This document shows positions 8,929 through 16,569 of a DNA stretch of 64,000 bases, piece after piece. The DNA lies in contig JAIXHJ010000002.1 of NCBI GenBank assembly GCA_030145845.1, positions 310,001 to 374,000 of the forward strand, in the 5' to 3' direction. Position 1 is the stretch's first letter; each line of letters starts with the position of its first letter. The position numbers and the translations under genes are program-made. The notes beneath the pieces are model-generated. The model saw nothing but the letters and a program-made list of their open reading frames with translations. It was not told the origin of the DNA and did not search any database. The stretch is from Pseudomonadota bacterium. GTDB taxonomy: Bacteria > Pseudomonadota > Gammaproteobacteria > Pseudomonadales > Oceanobacteraceae.

Positions 8929-9600
8929 ATGGAACTAGGGAATACATATCTCAGATTAGATAAGGACTGGGAAATGCAGGAGCTTGCGGACCTAGCGAAG
9001 CTCTACACTCAGTGTTACAGCTTAGTTTATTCTTTGTCTGGGATGCGTGTCGAATCGGAAGATGAAAGAGTTATTGATTGGTTTCATGGAGTATACGCTA
9101 AATATCCATGGAGAGGTGGCTATAGCGCTATTAATTTCTACCATTCACTTTACGCAAAAATTCCATATGAGCAGCGCCCTCAAATTGAAGAAATCCAGTA
9201 TGCCTCTCCAGGTCATATTAAGTTAAAAGAAGCTGCTTTAGTTGCGGGCCTACTTGCTGGAATAGTAACTGCAGTAACTACGTCATTTGATAAAATTCAT
9301 GATAGTTACAATAAAATTCAAAACGGAATGAGTGAGCGAAAGCTCAGGAAGTTAGAAGTAGAGCTATCTGAATTAAAGTTGGATCAAGAGCGGTTGAAAT
9401 TTATTCAGGCATCTAGGCAGTCTCTTATCGAACAAATGAAAACACCTGAGGTAATGCAGCAAGAGCTAAATCGGCGTACGGGCGGTAACGAATTAATGCA
9501 GTTAAAAATACTTATGTCATTCTACCGTAGAGTTCAACCTTTGTCTGAGTTGGAACTGAGGGGTATGCTAAAAGTTGAACAAGATATTCAGAGTGAGTGA
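8929..9600 (+). CDS. hypothetical protein with one membrane segment and coiled coil
   Basis: A 223-residue protein that I do not recognise. Residues about 1-100 look like a small soluble domain (LAKLYTQCYSLVYSL, GGYSAINFYHSLYAKIP, IEEIQYASPGHIKLKEA). A hydrophobic stretch AALVAGLLAGIVTAVTTSF follows (about 102-120), then a charged helix, probably a coiled coil, RKLRKLEVELSELKLDQERLKF (about 138-160), and a helical tail. RBS-like GAGAGG lies 8 bp before the ATG. Codon use is AT-richer than in neighbouring core genes. It is flanked by a GTTAGAT core on the left and an attC-like palindrome immediately after the stop, as expected of a mobile integron cassette gene. No function is proposed. Confidence 0.7.
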   Translation: MELGNTYLRLDKDWEMQELADLAKLYTQCYSLVYSLSGMRVESEDERVIDWFHGVYAKYPWRGGYSAINFYHSLYAKIPYEQRPQIEEIQYASPGHIKLKEAALVAGLLAGIVTAVTTSFDKIHDSYNKIQNGMSERKLRKLEVELSELKLDQERLKFIQASRQSLIEQMKTPEVMQQELNRRTGGNELMQLKILMSFYRRVQPLSELELRGMLKVEQDIQSE

Positions 9601-9603
9601 AAA

Positions 9604-9687
9604 ATTTAACAATATATTGTAGACGCCTGCAAGCGGGCTTGGACCTCAGCTGCTACGAAGCTCCGGTCCCTTAATTAGGCGTTAGGA
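9604..9687 (+). other. attC-like integron recombination site 1
   Basis: The site begins four bases after the stop codon with ATTTAAC, matching the R'' consensus RYYYAAC, and ends AGGCGTTAGGA, close to the R' consensus GTTRRRY (last base off). Between them are nested complementary blocks: ACGCCT 9623-9628 with AGGCGT 9677-9682, GGACC 9641-9645 with GGTCC 9665-9669, and AGCT 9648-9651 with AGCT 9659-9662. The TTAATTAGGCGTTAG end closely resembles attC ends of known cassettes. No integrase gene is visible. Confidence 0.55.
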
Positions 9688-9697
9688 TCAGAGTTCT

Positions 9698-10075
9698 ATG
9701 TTGAGAATCAAGGGATTGATATCGATAGCTGCGCTGCTGATGTTTGTTGAGGATGCGCTCGCTTATGGGCGAGGAGGAGGCTGTCATTCTGCTATATGTG
9801 AAGGAACCGGAATTTTAGTGTTATTCGCAATAGTAGTTGGAGCTGCCCTGGTCGCGTTAGAAGATATCAAAGAAAAGGGCTTGTTGGCGGGAATTATTCA
9901 AAACCGGGTTTTGGTTCCTCTTGTGGTCATCGGTGGTGGAGGGAGTCTATTAATTTGGTTGGTAGCTCAGAGTTTTAAGCTAAATGAAGATCTTGCGATG
10001 GTGGGGCTAATAGTTTGTGCTATTTGGTTTTATTCTAGAATTGGAAAGAACGATGATCATTCAAAAAATTCCTAG
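9698..10075 (+). CDS. small membrane protein, probable cassette gene
   Basis: A 125-residue protein of unknown function. The N-terminus (LISIAALLMFVEDALAYG) is a likely cleavable signal peptide or first membrane helix. Two further hydrophobic segments follow, about 34-51 (GILVLFAIVVGAALVAL) and 70-90 (VLVPLVVIGGGGSLLIWLVA), with a possible fourth at 97-111. A CHSAIC pair follows the signal. The start lies 10 bp after the attC-like site, and the stop is directly followed by a second attC-like palindrome, so this gene with its site looks like a complete cassette. Base composition is intermediate between the island's left part and the AT-rich parA gene. Confidence 0.65.
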   Translation: MLRIKGLISIAALLMFVEDALAYGRGGGCHSAICEGTGILVLFAIVVGAALVALEDIKEKGLLAGIIQNRVLVPLVVIGGGGSLLIWLVAQSFKLNEDLAMVGLIVCAIWFYSRIGKNDDHSKNS

Positions 10076-10156
10076 CAAACCGCTGAAATTTTTTACGGTC
10101 ACAAAAGCGTGGCCTCCGTCGGATTTTTTACCAATCGCCGTTTTGCGGGGTGTTAC
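10073..10156 (+). other. attC-like integron recombination site 2
   Basis: Imperfect palindrome: TAGCAAACCGC at 10073-10083 opposes GCGGGGTGTTA at 10145-10155, with an inner hairpin ACGGTCAC...GTGGCCTCCGT (10095-10119). The layout AAACCGCT...GCGGGGTGTTA resembles attC sites of chromosomal integrons. The R' core reads GTTACAA, which departs from GTTRRRY, so the site is degenerate or of a different subtype. Confidence 0.4.
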
Positions 10157-10181
10157 AAATTGTGTAGAGTTTTTGTAATAA
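10153..10181 (+). promoter_or_regulatory. candidate sigma-70 promoter for parA
   Basis: TTACAA at 10153-10158, a 17-bp spacer and TAATAA at 10176-10181, 19 bp before the parA start codon. It overlaps the end of the second attC-like site. The region is AT-rich, so chance hexamers are likely. Confidence 0.35.
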
Positions 10182-10200
10182 AATAGGATGGAATAAAGAC

Positions 10201-11046
10201 ATGGCAAAAATAATTAGTTTTATAAATTTAAAAGGTGGGGTTGGCAAAACGACAACTGCTGTAAATATAGCATCAATTTTGGCCAAAACTCATAGGAAGA
10301 AAGTTTTAGTAATTGATCTTGATCCACAAACAAATGCAACGGTTTGTTTGATAAAGCAAACAGAGTGGCAGAAGATACATGATAATAAGCAAACACTTTT
10401 TCATCTCTTTGAAGATATGTTGAGGTCTACCTCAAATTTCGATATTGATAAAGCTGTCTTAAAAGATGTAGCGGATATTTCCGGGTTAGATCTGATCCCT
10501 TCAAGTCTTGAATTTGTAAATATTCAAGATGAAATTCCCGAGATTAGTAATAAAGAATATGTAAGTCATGTGGATATTCTCGGAAACACTATTGAGAAAG
10601 TTAAGGAAGAGTATGATTATGTTATTATAGATTGTCCTCCAAATTTAGGGGCGATCACACTAAATGGCATAAATATTAGTGACTACTATATTGTTCCAAC
10701 CATCCCGGATATATTATCAATTATAGGTATTGATTTGATTATAAATAGAATAGATATGTTTAAAGATAAGAAGCGGGCATGTAACGTAGAATTGGCAGGG
10801 ATAATTTTTACAAAAGTAGATTATAGAACTAATCTTCATAAGTCAAAAATGGAGCAGCTTCGACGCGGAGACCTAAAAAAGTACGTTTTTGATAACGAGG
10901 TAGCACAAAAAATTGCTATTTCCGAAGCTCCAATTGATTCAAAGCCTTTTATTAATTCTCCTACTGCAAAAAAAAAGCAGGATTGGTCAACCACTCTTAA
11001 TATGTTTATAAAAGTAACTAATGAAATGATAGAGAATGTAGGTTAA
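10201..11046 (+). CDS. ParA/MinD-type ATPase
   Basis: A 281-residue P-loop ATPase of the ParA/Soj class. The deviant Walker A KGGVGKTT is at residues 11-18, the switch DLDPQTN at 39-45 and Walker B with downstream IIDCPPNLGAI near 140-150. A C-terminal region with basic clusters (KKYVF, KKKQDW) follows. Such ATPases dimerise on ATP and position plasmids, chromosomes or protein complexes. There is no ParB-like gene and no parS array beside it; instead a 124-residue protein follows after 8 bp, probably in one operon. The gene is strongly AT-rich, with codon use unlike the surrounding core genes, pointing to horizontal transfer. Whether it serves partitioning of a lost element, regulation or defence cannot be decided from sequence. 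Confidence 0.85.
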   Translation: MAKIISFINLKGGVGKTTTAVNIASILAKTHRKKVLVIDLDPQTNATVCLIKQTEWQKIHDNKQTLFHLFEDMLRSTSNFDIDKAVLKDVADISGLDLIPSSLEFVNIQDEIPEISNKEYVSHVDILGNTIEKVKEEYDYVIIDCPPNLGAITLNGINISDYYIVPTIPDILSIIGIDLIINRIDMFKDKKRACNVELAGIIFTKVDYRTNLHKSKMEQLRRGDLKKYVFDNEVAQKIAISEAPIDSKPFINSPTAKKKQDWSTTLNMFIKVTNEMIENVG

Positions 11047-11054
11047 GGTGAAGC

Positions 11055-11429
11055 ATGTCTAAAGTTACAAAAAATGATTTGAAAGCTTATGTGAAAGTAT
11101 CGGCGATCTTAGAAGAGATAATGTTATCAAACCCAGACAGGCTTCTCGAGTTGTTGAATTCAATTAATGATGAGAAGTTATCGCCTGAAGTTGATGAGAT
11201 TTTAATTTCTTCACAAGTGGATGGCTATGATTTATTTAGTAAAGCTTCGAGGAAAGAGTTTTCCGATATCGAAGAGTTTCTATCTAAATATGATGTAAGG
11301 GAGTTGTCCTTTATTAACAAGTACCTTAAGTTTCCTTACATCCGTTCAAAATCAAAAACCACGCTTACGCGAGAAATTGTAGATCAGTTAAGTAAAAGAA
11401 CGGAGAGTGTATTTCGTGATCACGAATGA
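11055..11429 (+). CDS. small hypothetical partner of ParA
   Basis: A 124-residue, mostly helical, charged protein I do not recognise. The N-terminal half (AILEEIMLSNPDRLLELLNSI) looks like a small helical domain. The C-terminal part (FLSKYDVRELSFINKYLKF, then KSKTTLTREIVDQLSKR) has the rhythm of SAP/Rho-N-like DNA-binding helices, which is only a resemblance. It starts 8 bp after parA with a GGTGAAGC ribosome-binding region, and the AT-rich composition matches parA, so the two are probably co-transcribed and co-inherited. By position it could be the ATPase's partner or adaptor. Confidence 0.65.
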   Translation: MSKVTKNDLKAYVKVSAILEEIMLSNPDRLLELLNSINDEKLSPEVDEILISSQVDGYDLFSKASRKEFSDIEEFLSKYDVRELSFINKYLKFPYIRSKSKTTLTREIVDQLSKRTESVFRDHE

Positions 11430-11621
11430 AATAAAATTGTTCTGAACACAAAAAAATCTCATAGGAAGTTTTTATCCATTCTGTAAAATTAATCTGAGGT
11501 TTTTTGGTTGTACTTCCTCTGCTCTATGTAATTTGTTAAATCCGATGAGGATATATTACCCATGATTCATGTTGATAATAAAACAGATCTTTCGTTAAAA
11601 AAGTGAGCTCCTGTCTTCAGA

Positions 11622-11656
11622 GACAAAAAAACGCCGCTGACGGCGGCGTTTTTTAT
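11622..11656. terminator. bidirectional terminator
   Basis: AACGCCGC-TGAC-GGCGGCGTT hairpin with an A run on the left and a T run on the right. It closes the minus-strand TauD-like gene and could also stop transcription arriving from the parA side. Confidence 0.8.
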
Positions 11657-11678
11657 CGCTCGAATTAATCCTTAAGAA

Positions 11679-12755
11679 TCAATCCATCCGCGGTACGGCT
11701 GCCAGATCGACGGTAAATTTACCGCGGTTGTCGGCATCGTCTTCCTTGCGGTGTTCGCCGCGTTTCTGTACCACACCATTTTTACCGAAGCCGTCGGATA
11801 CCGGACGGGCTCCTTCACGCTGAATCCACAGGCGCAGCAGGTGACGGCGGCGCTGCGGTTCGGGGAAGTCGATAAATTCGGTGCGTGAGTGCAGCGCGGC
11901 GTAGTTGGACAGCCACTGGATATCGCCCGGGCGGAAGTCCATCTCAATGGCCATGCCCGGTTCGTAGGTAATGTCTTCAAACAGGTCGAGCAGGTCAATC
12001 TGGTCCTGGGTCAGTGGCGGTACGCCCGGGTATTCCTGTGCGGTTTTGATATAGATGGAGCCGGCGTACATATTCATCACGCCGCCGTTTACATCCAGAA
12101 TCGGTGAGGTGTAAGTGTCGGCCGGTGCTTCCGGGTCCTGGCGGCGCCAGTCCCAGTGGAAGGGTTCAAACAGCAGCGGCGCCAGGTCCGGACGGCGTTT
12201 GAGAATTTCATTATAAATTTCAGCACCGGATACCAGACAGGAGGCACCGCCTTCTTTTGATGGCCGCAGGCACATCAGGGATACCACATCGGAACTGTCG
12301 GAGTGGAAGGGCAGTTTGGCGCGGATGGCTTTTGACAGTGCATCCGGGTCTTCCAGCTTTTTGTTGGAGGTGGCATAAATATGGTCGATCAGGTCGCCCA
12401 TTTCATTCTGGCGGAAGGGTTCGCCCATATGCAGGCCGAGAATGTAGTAAATCGCGGCTGACATGGCATCGGAATAAATGTGCGTACGCAGGCCGCGGAC
12501 CAGAACAAAGCCACGGCCACGGTCGACTTCGTCACACCATTTTTTTACCCCTTCTGCGGTGGCCTTCAGCGGATAATCGCTGGCCTGAACAAAGCGCAGA
12601 TCCGGATTTTCCTCTACAAAACGGGTACCCAGGCTTTCGAGTTCATTCACTTCGGCTTCGGACAGGAGATAAATCCAGTCGCTGGTATTTTTCTGCAGTT
12701 CATCACCGCGCCACGCGGCACGGGATGTGACTGGCTTCAGTTCTTCAGGCTTCAT
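11679..12755 (-). CDS. TauD/TfdA-family Fe(II)/2-oxoglutarate dioxygenase
   Basis: A 358-residue protein with the facial triad of 2-oxoglutarate-dependent dioxygenases: H151-x-D153 in LPFHSDSSD and distal H289 in NYAALHSRTEF. An arginine at about 308 in HLLRLWIQR is suited to bind 2-oxoglutarate. The family hydroxylates or dealkylates substrates such as taurine, 2,4-D and gamma-butyrobetaine; this substrate is unknown. It is the distal gene of a two-gene unit, 60 bp downstream of the ferredoxin-type reductase, and ends at a strong terminator. Its place next to a Rieske oxygenase and an extradiol-type dioxygenase suggests a step in the same oxidative pathway. Confidence 0.88.
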   Translation of the reverse strand: MKPEELKPVTSRAAWRGDELQKNTSDWIYLLSEAEVNELESLGTRFVEENPDLRFVQASDYPLKATAEGVKKWCDEVDRGRGFVLVRGLRTHIYSDAMSAAIYYILGLHMGEPFRQNEMGDLIDHIYATSNKKLEDPDALSKAIRAKLPFHSDSSDVVSLMCLRPSKEGGASCLVSGAEIYNEILKRRPDLAPLLFEPFHWDWRRQDPEAPADTYTSPILDVNGGVMNMYAGSIYIKTAQEYPGVPPLTQDQIDLLDLFEDITYEPGMAIEMDFRPGDIQWLSNYAALHSRTEFIDFPEPQRRRHLLRLWIQREGARPVSDGFGKNGVVQKRGEHRKEDDADNRGKFTVDLAAVPRMD

Positions 12756-12815
12756 ACATAATTCCTTGGTTACAGACAGTCGCGTTAAACATCAGGAGAG
12801 ACATCAGGAAAGACA

Positions 12816-13781
12816 TCAGAGGTCGAGAACCAGACGGTCACTCAGGGAACCTGAGCAGCACACCATCATGGTGTTGTTCTGCGCTTTTTCAGCATCCGAC
12901 AGCACGGAGTCGCGGTGGTCCGGCGTACCTTCAAGTACACGGACTTCACAACTGCCACACACACCTTCGGAGCACATATAAGACACGCGCACCCCGGCCG
13001 CGGTCAGGGCATCGAGTACGGTTTCCCCCTGGTGTACGGTGACTTCTTTGCCGGAGCGGGCGAGGACCAGGGTGTATTCATTGCCGGTGGCGGCTTCCTG
13101 ATCTGAGCTGAAGCGTTCGTAATGCACCTGAGCGGCGGGGAAGACTTTGCCGGCGGCAATATAATCATCAAGAAACGCGTTGGAGCCGCAGCAGTAAAAA
13201 TGGCTGTCGGCGGTTGCGCCAGCAAACAACTCAGCAAAATTAAGGCGTTGCCCGCCTTCGCTGCGGGTCAGATACAGGTGCAGGCTGCCGTGGGCTGAGT
13301 GACGGACAAAGTCTTCCGTCATCTTCAGCAGAGCGGCTTCATCGCGGTTGCGGGCGGAAAAATGAATTTCCCAGCGTTTGCCCTGGGCTTCCAGTTCCAT
13401 TGCCATGGCGAGAATGGGGGTAATGCCGATACCGCCGGCAACCAGCACCGAATGGGTGGCGGTGTTATCCAGCGCAAAGTGATTACGTGGCCCACCGATG
13501 GTGACCCGGCTGCCTGTTTTCAGCTGCTGATGAATCCATTCCGATCCGCCCCGGCTGGGGCGGGCAAGTGCCACGGCGACCAGATAACGGTAGCGTTCCT
13601 GGCTGCTGTTGCACAGGGAATACTGGCGGATAAGGCCGTTACCGGTATGAATATCGATATGCGCACCGGCAGTGAACGGTGGCAGCTCTGAGCCATCCGC
13701 GGCACGCAGATCCAGCAGCACGACGTCGCGGCCGTCCTCTGTTACATCATGCACGGTTAACTCTGAAGTGGACTCACTCAT
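12816..13781 (-). CDS. phthalate dioxygenase reductase-like oxidoreductase
   Basis: A 321-residue electron-transfer protein: flavin-binding domain (RQYSLCN at 52-58), NAD-binding domain (GGIGITP at 116-122, YCCGS near 197) and a C-terminal plant-type [2Fe-2S] ferredoxin domain with cysteines 270, 275, 278 and 308. This order is that of class IA Rieske oxygenase reductases such as VanB, CntB/YeaX and phthalate dioxygenase reductase. It most likely passes NADH electrons to the Rieske oxygenase encoded 1.2 kb upstream on the same strand. A terminator-like hairpin lies between the two units, so it may be transcribed from its own promoter in 13782-13917. Confidence 0.9.
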   Translation of the reverse strand: MSESTSELTVHDVTEDGRDVVLLDLRAADGSELPPFTAGAHIDIHTGNGLIRQYSLCNSSQERYRYLVAVALARPSRGGSEWIHQQLKTGSRVTIGGPRNHFALDNTATHSVLVAGGIGITPILAMAMELEAQGKRWEIHFSARNRDEAALLKMTEDFVRHSAHGSLHLYLTRSEGGQRLNFAELFAGATADSHFYCCGSNAFLDDYIAAGKVFPAAQVHYERFSSDQEAATGNEYTLVLARSGKEVTVHQGETVLDALTAAGVRVSYMCSEGVCGSCEVRVLEGTPDHRDSVLSDAEKAQNNTMMVCCSGSLSDRLVLDL

Positions 13782-13917
13782 AACAGCCTCTGTTCTGTCT
13801 TTTTGACCGTTTCCGGATCATGGGTTTATGAGTGACTATATATTCCGCAGGGAAATCTTCTTGATTCTGAGCGCATAAGAAATTGCCTGATGACGCCTGG
13901 CTGAAGCCGGAATGGCA

Positions 13918-13947
13918 GGCAAAAAAAAGCCATAGAAAACTATGGCT
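13918..13947 (-). terminator. Rho-independent terminator downstream of first DODA gene
   Basis: AGCCATAG-AAAA-CTATGGCT hairpin (13928-13947), followed on the minus strand by a run of eight T (complement of 13920-13927). It separates the Rieske/DODA pair from the reductase/TauD pair. Confidence 0.75.
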
Positions 13948-13977
13948 GAACGATGAAGGATTCTTTTATTGCCCTGT

Positions 13978-14757
13978 TCAGCTGTGGAACATCAGGCTGG
14001 TCATGCTGAGGGATTTATGCATGACTTTATCGGTATAGAGCGTCACTTTGTCATCGGCCTGACGGGTGCCCATCACGTACAGCAGCGGCCAGAAATGATC
14101 GGGTGACGGGTGGCACATGCCGGCAATGCGGCCGAGGCCTTCGGCGCCGATAATTTTCGCCGGTTCATTATTGCGGATGGCAGCGCCGATATAGTTGTGA
14201 AAATCCTGCGCCCACGGATAGGGTGTGGAGCGCGGATTCCAGTCCATGGTACCGAGGTTATGGACAATATTGCCGGTGCCGATAATCAGCACGCCCTCAT
14301 CCCGCAGGGCGGCCAGTTTACGGCCCATGGCGTAGCGGTCTTCGGCCGACATACTGACATCCATACTGAGCTGGATAACCGGAATACCGGCCTCAGGAAA
14401 GGCATGCACCAGCACCGACCAGGTACCGTGGTCGAGGCCCCAGCTTTTATCCAGCCCGATGGGTCTGGGGCTGAGCAGGCTGACAACCCGTTGAGCAAGT
14501 TCCGGGGAACCGTCGGCCGGGTACTGCAGGGTATTCAGTTCACGGCTGAACCCCCCGAAGTCATGGATGGTCTTCGGTTTATCCATGGCGGTAACGGCAG
14601 TGCCGCGGGTACACCAGTGGGCTGAAACACTGAGAATGGCTTTGGGAGCCGGATGCATTCCGGCCCCCAGCTTAGCCCAGCAACGGGTGAACTCGTTATC
14701 TTCCAGAGCGTTTCCCGGACTGCCGTGGCCGAAGAATATAACGGGCATGCGTGCCAT
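13978..14757 (-). CDS. DODA-type extradiol aromatic ring-opening dioxygenase (copy 1)
   Basis: A 259-residue protein of the LigB-superfamily DODA/YgiD group, which opens catechol-type rings (for example 4,5-extradiol cleavage of DOPA) with a bound divalent metal. The family histidines are all present: H11 in FFGHGSPGNAL, H47 in SAHW, H110 in GLDHGTW, H166 in GTGNIVHNLG and H221 in PSPDHFWPL. It follows the Rieske oxygenase gene by 13 bp and is probably co-transcribed, fitting a sequence of ring hydroxylation then ring opening. A second, more divergent copy lies at 23439. The true substrate is unknown. Confidence 0.9.
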   Translation of the reverse strand: MARMPVIFFGHGSPGNALEDNEFTRCWAKLGAGMHPAPKAILSVSAHWCTRGTAVTAMDKPKTIHDFGGFSRELNTLQYPADGSPELAQRVVSLLSPRPIGLDKSWGLDHGTWSVLVHAFPEAGIPVIQLSMDVSMSAEDRYAMGRKLAALRDEGVLIIGTGNIVHNLGTMDWNPRSTPYPWAQDFHNYIGAAIRNNEPAKIIGAEGLGRIAGMCHPSPDHFWPLLYVMGTRQADDKVTLYTDKVMHKSLSMTSLMFHS

Positions 14758-14770
14758 AAGCTTTTCCTGT

Positions 14771-15964
14771 TTATCCTGCTTTCTGTTCGGCTTTCATTTT
14801 TTCCCATTGCGCACGGTAGCGTTTAACCGCCCAGGTATTGAACTGCCATTGGGCACCTTCTTCCCAGGAGTAACGGCCACGCGGTGCGTAACGCGAGCGC
14901 AGACCCTGCTGCACCAGATGATCAGCATGGATGTCCTGATCGTTAATTTCCAGTGAACGGGTCATAACGTCAGCCATTTTTTCTTCAAAGCCTTCTTCTG
15001 CCAGGGCGCCTTTGGCAAACAGGATACCCAGATCCAGATAGTGGCTTTCCGGACCATCGGCACGCAGAATCAGATAAATCACGGCGTCGGATGTCAGTAC
15101 CAGTGACAGGGTTGGTGGCAGGTTGGCGAAGGCCATACGGTTACGTTCTTCGTCGGTCAGTTTCGGGAATACCGGCATCAGTGCCTTATGCGTGGTATTG
15201 AAGCTGGCATCTTTGTGCAGGGTGCCGTTGGTACGGAAGTAACCGGCGGTGTTTTCCGGCAGCGATTCCGGGAACTGTGCCAGTTCGCTGGGAATGTAGT
15301 CGTGCAGGCCGGCGTGCAGACGGCTGGCGTGGTAACCATCGTTGTTGTTTTCGAACTGTACTTTCCAGCCGAAATCATAATGGGTGTCACGGTCGGCGGC
15401 CGGACCTTCGGCATTTTCGATGTCGTAGTTGGCCAGAATCGGTTCCAGTGCGGTCAGGCGTGGTGTCAGGGGCTCGGCATTGTCATCGAAGTTGATGAAA
15501 ATAAAGCCGTGCCAGATTTCCAGACGGAACTGTGGCAGACCGTTTTCCTCTTTGTGGAAGTCACAGGTTTTGTGCATTTCCGGCGCGTTGATCAGTTCGC
15601 CTTTGAGGTTGTAAGTCCAGTGGTGATACGGGCAGGTAAAGGTACGGGTATTGCCGCTGCCTTCAGACACCACCATGGCGCGGTGCTGACAGACGGACGA
15701 CATGGCGCGGATTTCACCGTCGCGGTCGTGGACGACGACAATCGGTTCATCAACAATGGTGGTGTTAAAAAAGTCGCCCGGATTCGGTACCCAGTCGGTA
15801 CGGCCGATGCACAGCCATTCTTTATCGAACAGGGCGCGTTTTTCAAATTCATAAAAGTCGGCATCGGTATAACAGAGCGGTGGCAGGGTTTCGGCTTTCT
15901 CAATCGCAATGATTGAACTTTCCAGGCTCTCAAAAAACTGATCGTTTAAAAACTGCTTACTCAT
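14771..15964 (-). CDS. Rieske non-haem iron oxygenase, alpha subunit
   Basis: A 397-residue oxygenase component. The Rieske [2Fe-2S] ligands are C92-x-H94 and C111-x2-H114 (VCQHRAM, CPYHHW). The mononuclear iron site is D209-x2-H212-x4-H217 in NNDGYHASRLH, with electron relay from the neighbouring subunit presumably via D209. The start at 15964 is chosen because AGGAG lies about 8 bp upstream and MSKQFLNDQF begins the conserved region; an in-frame start at 16054 adds 30 unlikely residues. No beta subunit is encoded, so it is probably an alpha-only trimer of the vanillate demethylase/CntA/GbcA sort, which demethylate or hydroxylate small substrates. The likely partner reductase is at 12816-13781. 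Confidence 0.93.
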   Translation of the reverse strand: MSKQFLNDQFFESLESSIIAIEKAETLPPLCYTDADFYEFEKRALFDKEWLCIGRTDWVPNPGDFFNTTIVDEPIVVVHDRDGEIRAMSSVCQHRAMVVSEGSGNTRTFTCPYHHWTYNLKGELINAPEMHKTCDFHKEENGLPQFRLEIWHGFIFINFDDNAEPLTPRLTALEPILANYDIENAEGPAADRDTHYDFGWKVQFENNNDGYHASRLHAGLHDYIPSELAQFPESLPENTAGYFRTNGTLHKDASFNTTHKALMPVFPKLTDEERNRMAFANLPPTLSLVLTSDAVIYLILRADGPESHYLDLGILFAKGALAEEGFEEKMADVMTRSLEINDQDIHADHLVQQGLRSRYAPRGRYSWEEGAQWQFNTWAVKRYRAQWEKMKAEQKAG

Positions 15965-16569
15965 CTTCAGCTCCTGCTTACGTATAAATAACAGCCACTT
16001 GTCGAACCCCTGAATATCAGTGTCCGGAACACGGGCGGGATATTGAGTTTTCATGCTACGTCAGGCCCGCAGAAGATAATTGACCATTCGCGTACAAGTT
16101 ATGGGGTGTCAGCGCATTCGCTGCCTGTGGCCGGATTTTCTCTAATAAGGCGGTTGCTCCGCAGTGGGGCGGCCTGTCATGCGGATGTGACAAACCCGCT
16201 GTATGTCACTCTGCAGCCCATTATTCATTCGTATTTGTTCAAGAACCTGACCGGCTGTCACTGAGATAGTGGATGCACGATAAATCTGCCTGACAGAGGT
16301 GGGAATATGCAGGATTTCAGCCGTAAATTGCCGTTTTCAGCGGATTTTGTCCGCTACGCGATAACGCTGTCCGGATCCCGTTATGTTCACTGTCTTTCTG
16401 TATGGGCGGGCCTGAGGGTTCGGTGGTTTTTATGCCTGCATGGAAGCCGGCTGCTCTCAGTCACAACGCTTCGCTCTCTGCACACAGCGCTTTATGGCGG
16501 CCGGGCAACCCGCTGCTGTATCCGATTCAAGCTCAATGAACAACATAATTTGTGAATGAGGAACTGACC
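15965..16569. promoter_or_regulatory. divergent control region, Rieske operon and porin
   Basis: About 600 bp without a convincing gene between the divergent Rieske and porin units. It should contain both promoters and probably binding sites for the AraC-type regulator encoded at 24837, but I could not identify hexamers or operator repeats with confidence. Short translated frames here show no resemblance to proteins. Confidence 0.4.

Noticed and set aside
11535..11541. GTTAAAT as a third integron core site after the parA pair
   Set aside because: It fits GTTRRRY, but no matching R'' site or nested stems were found upstream, so the 7-bp match is likely chance in AT-rich DNA.
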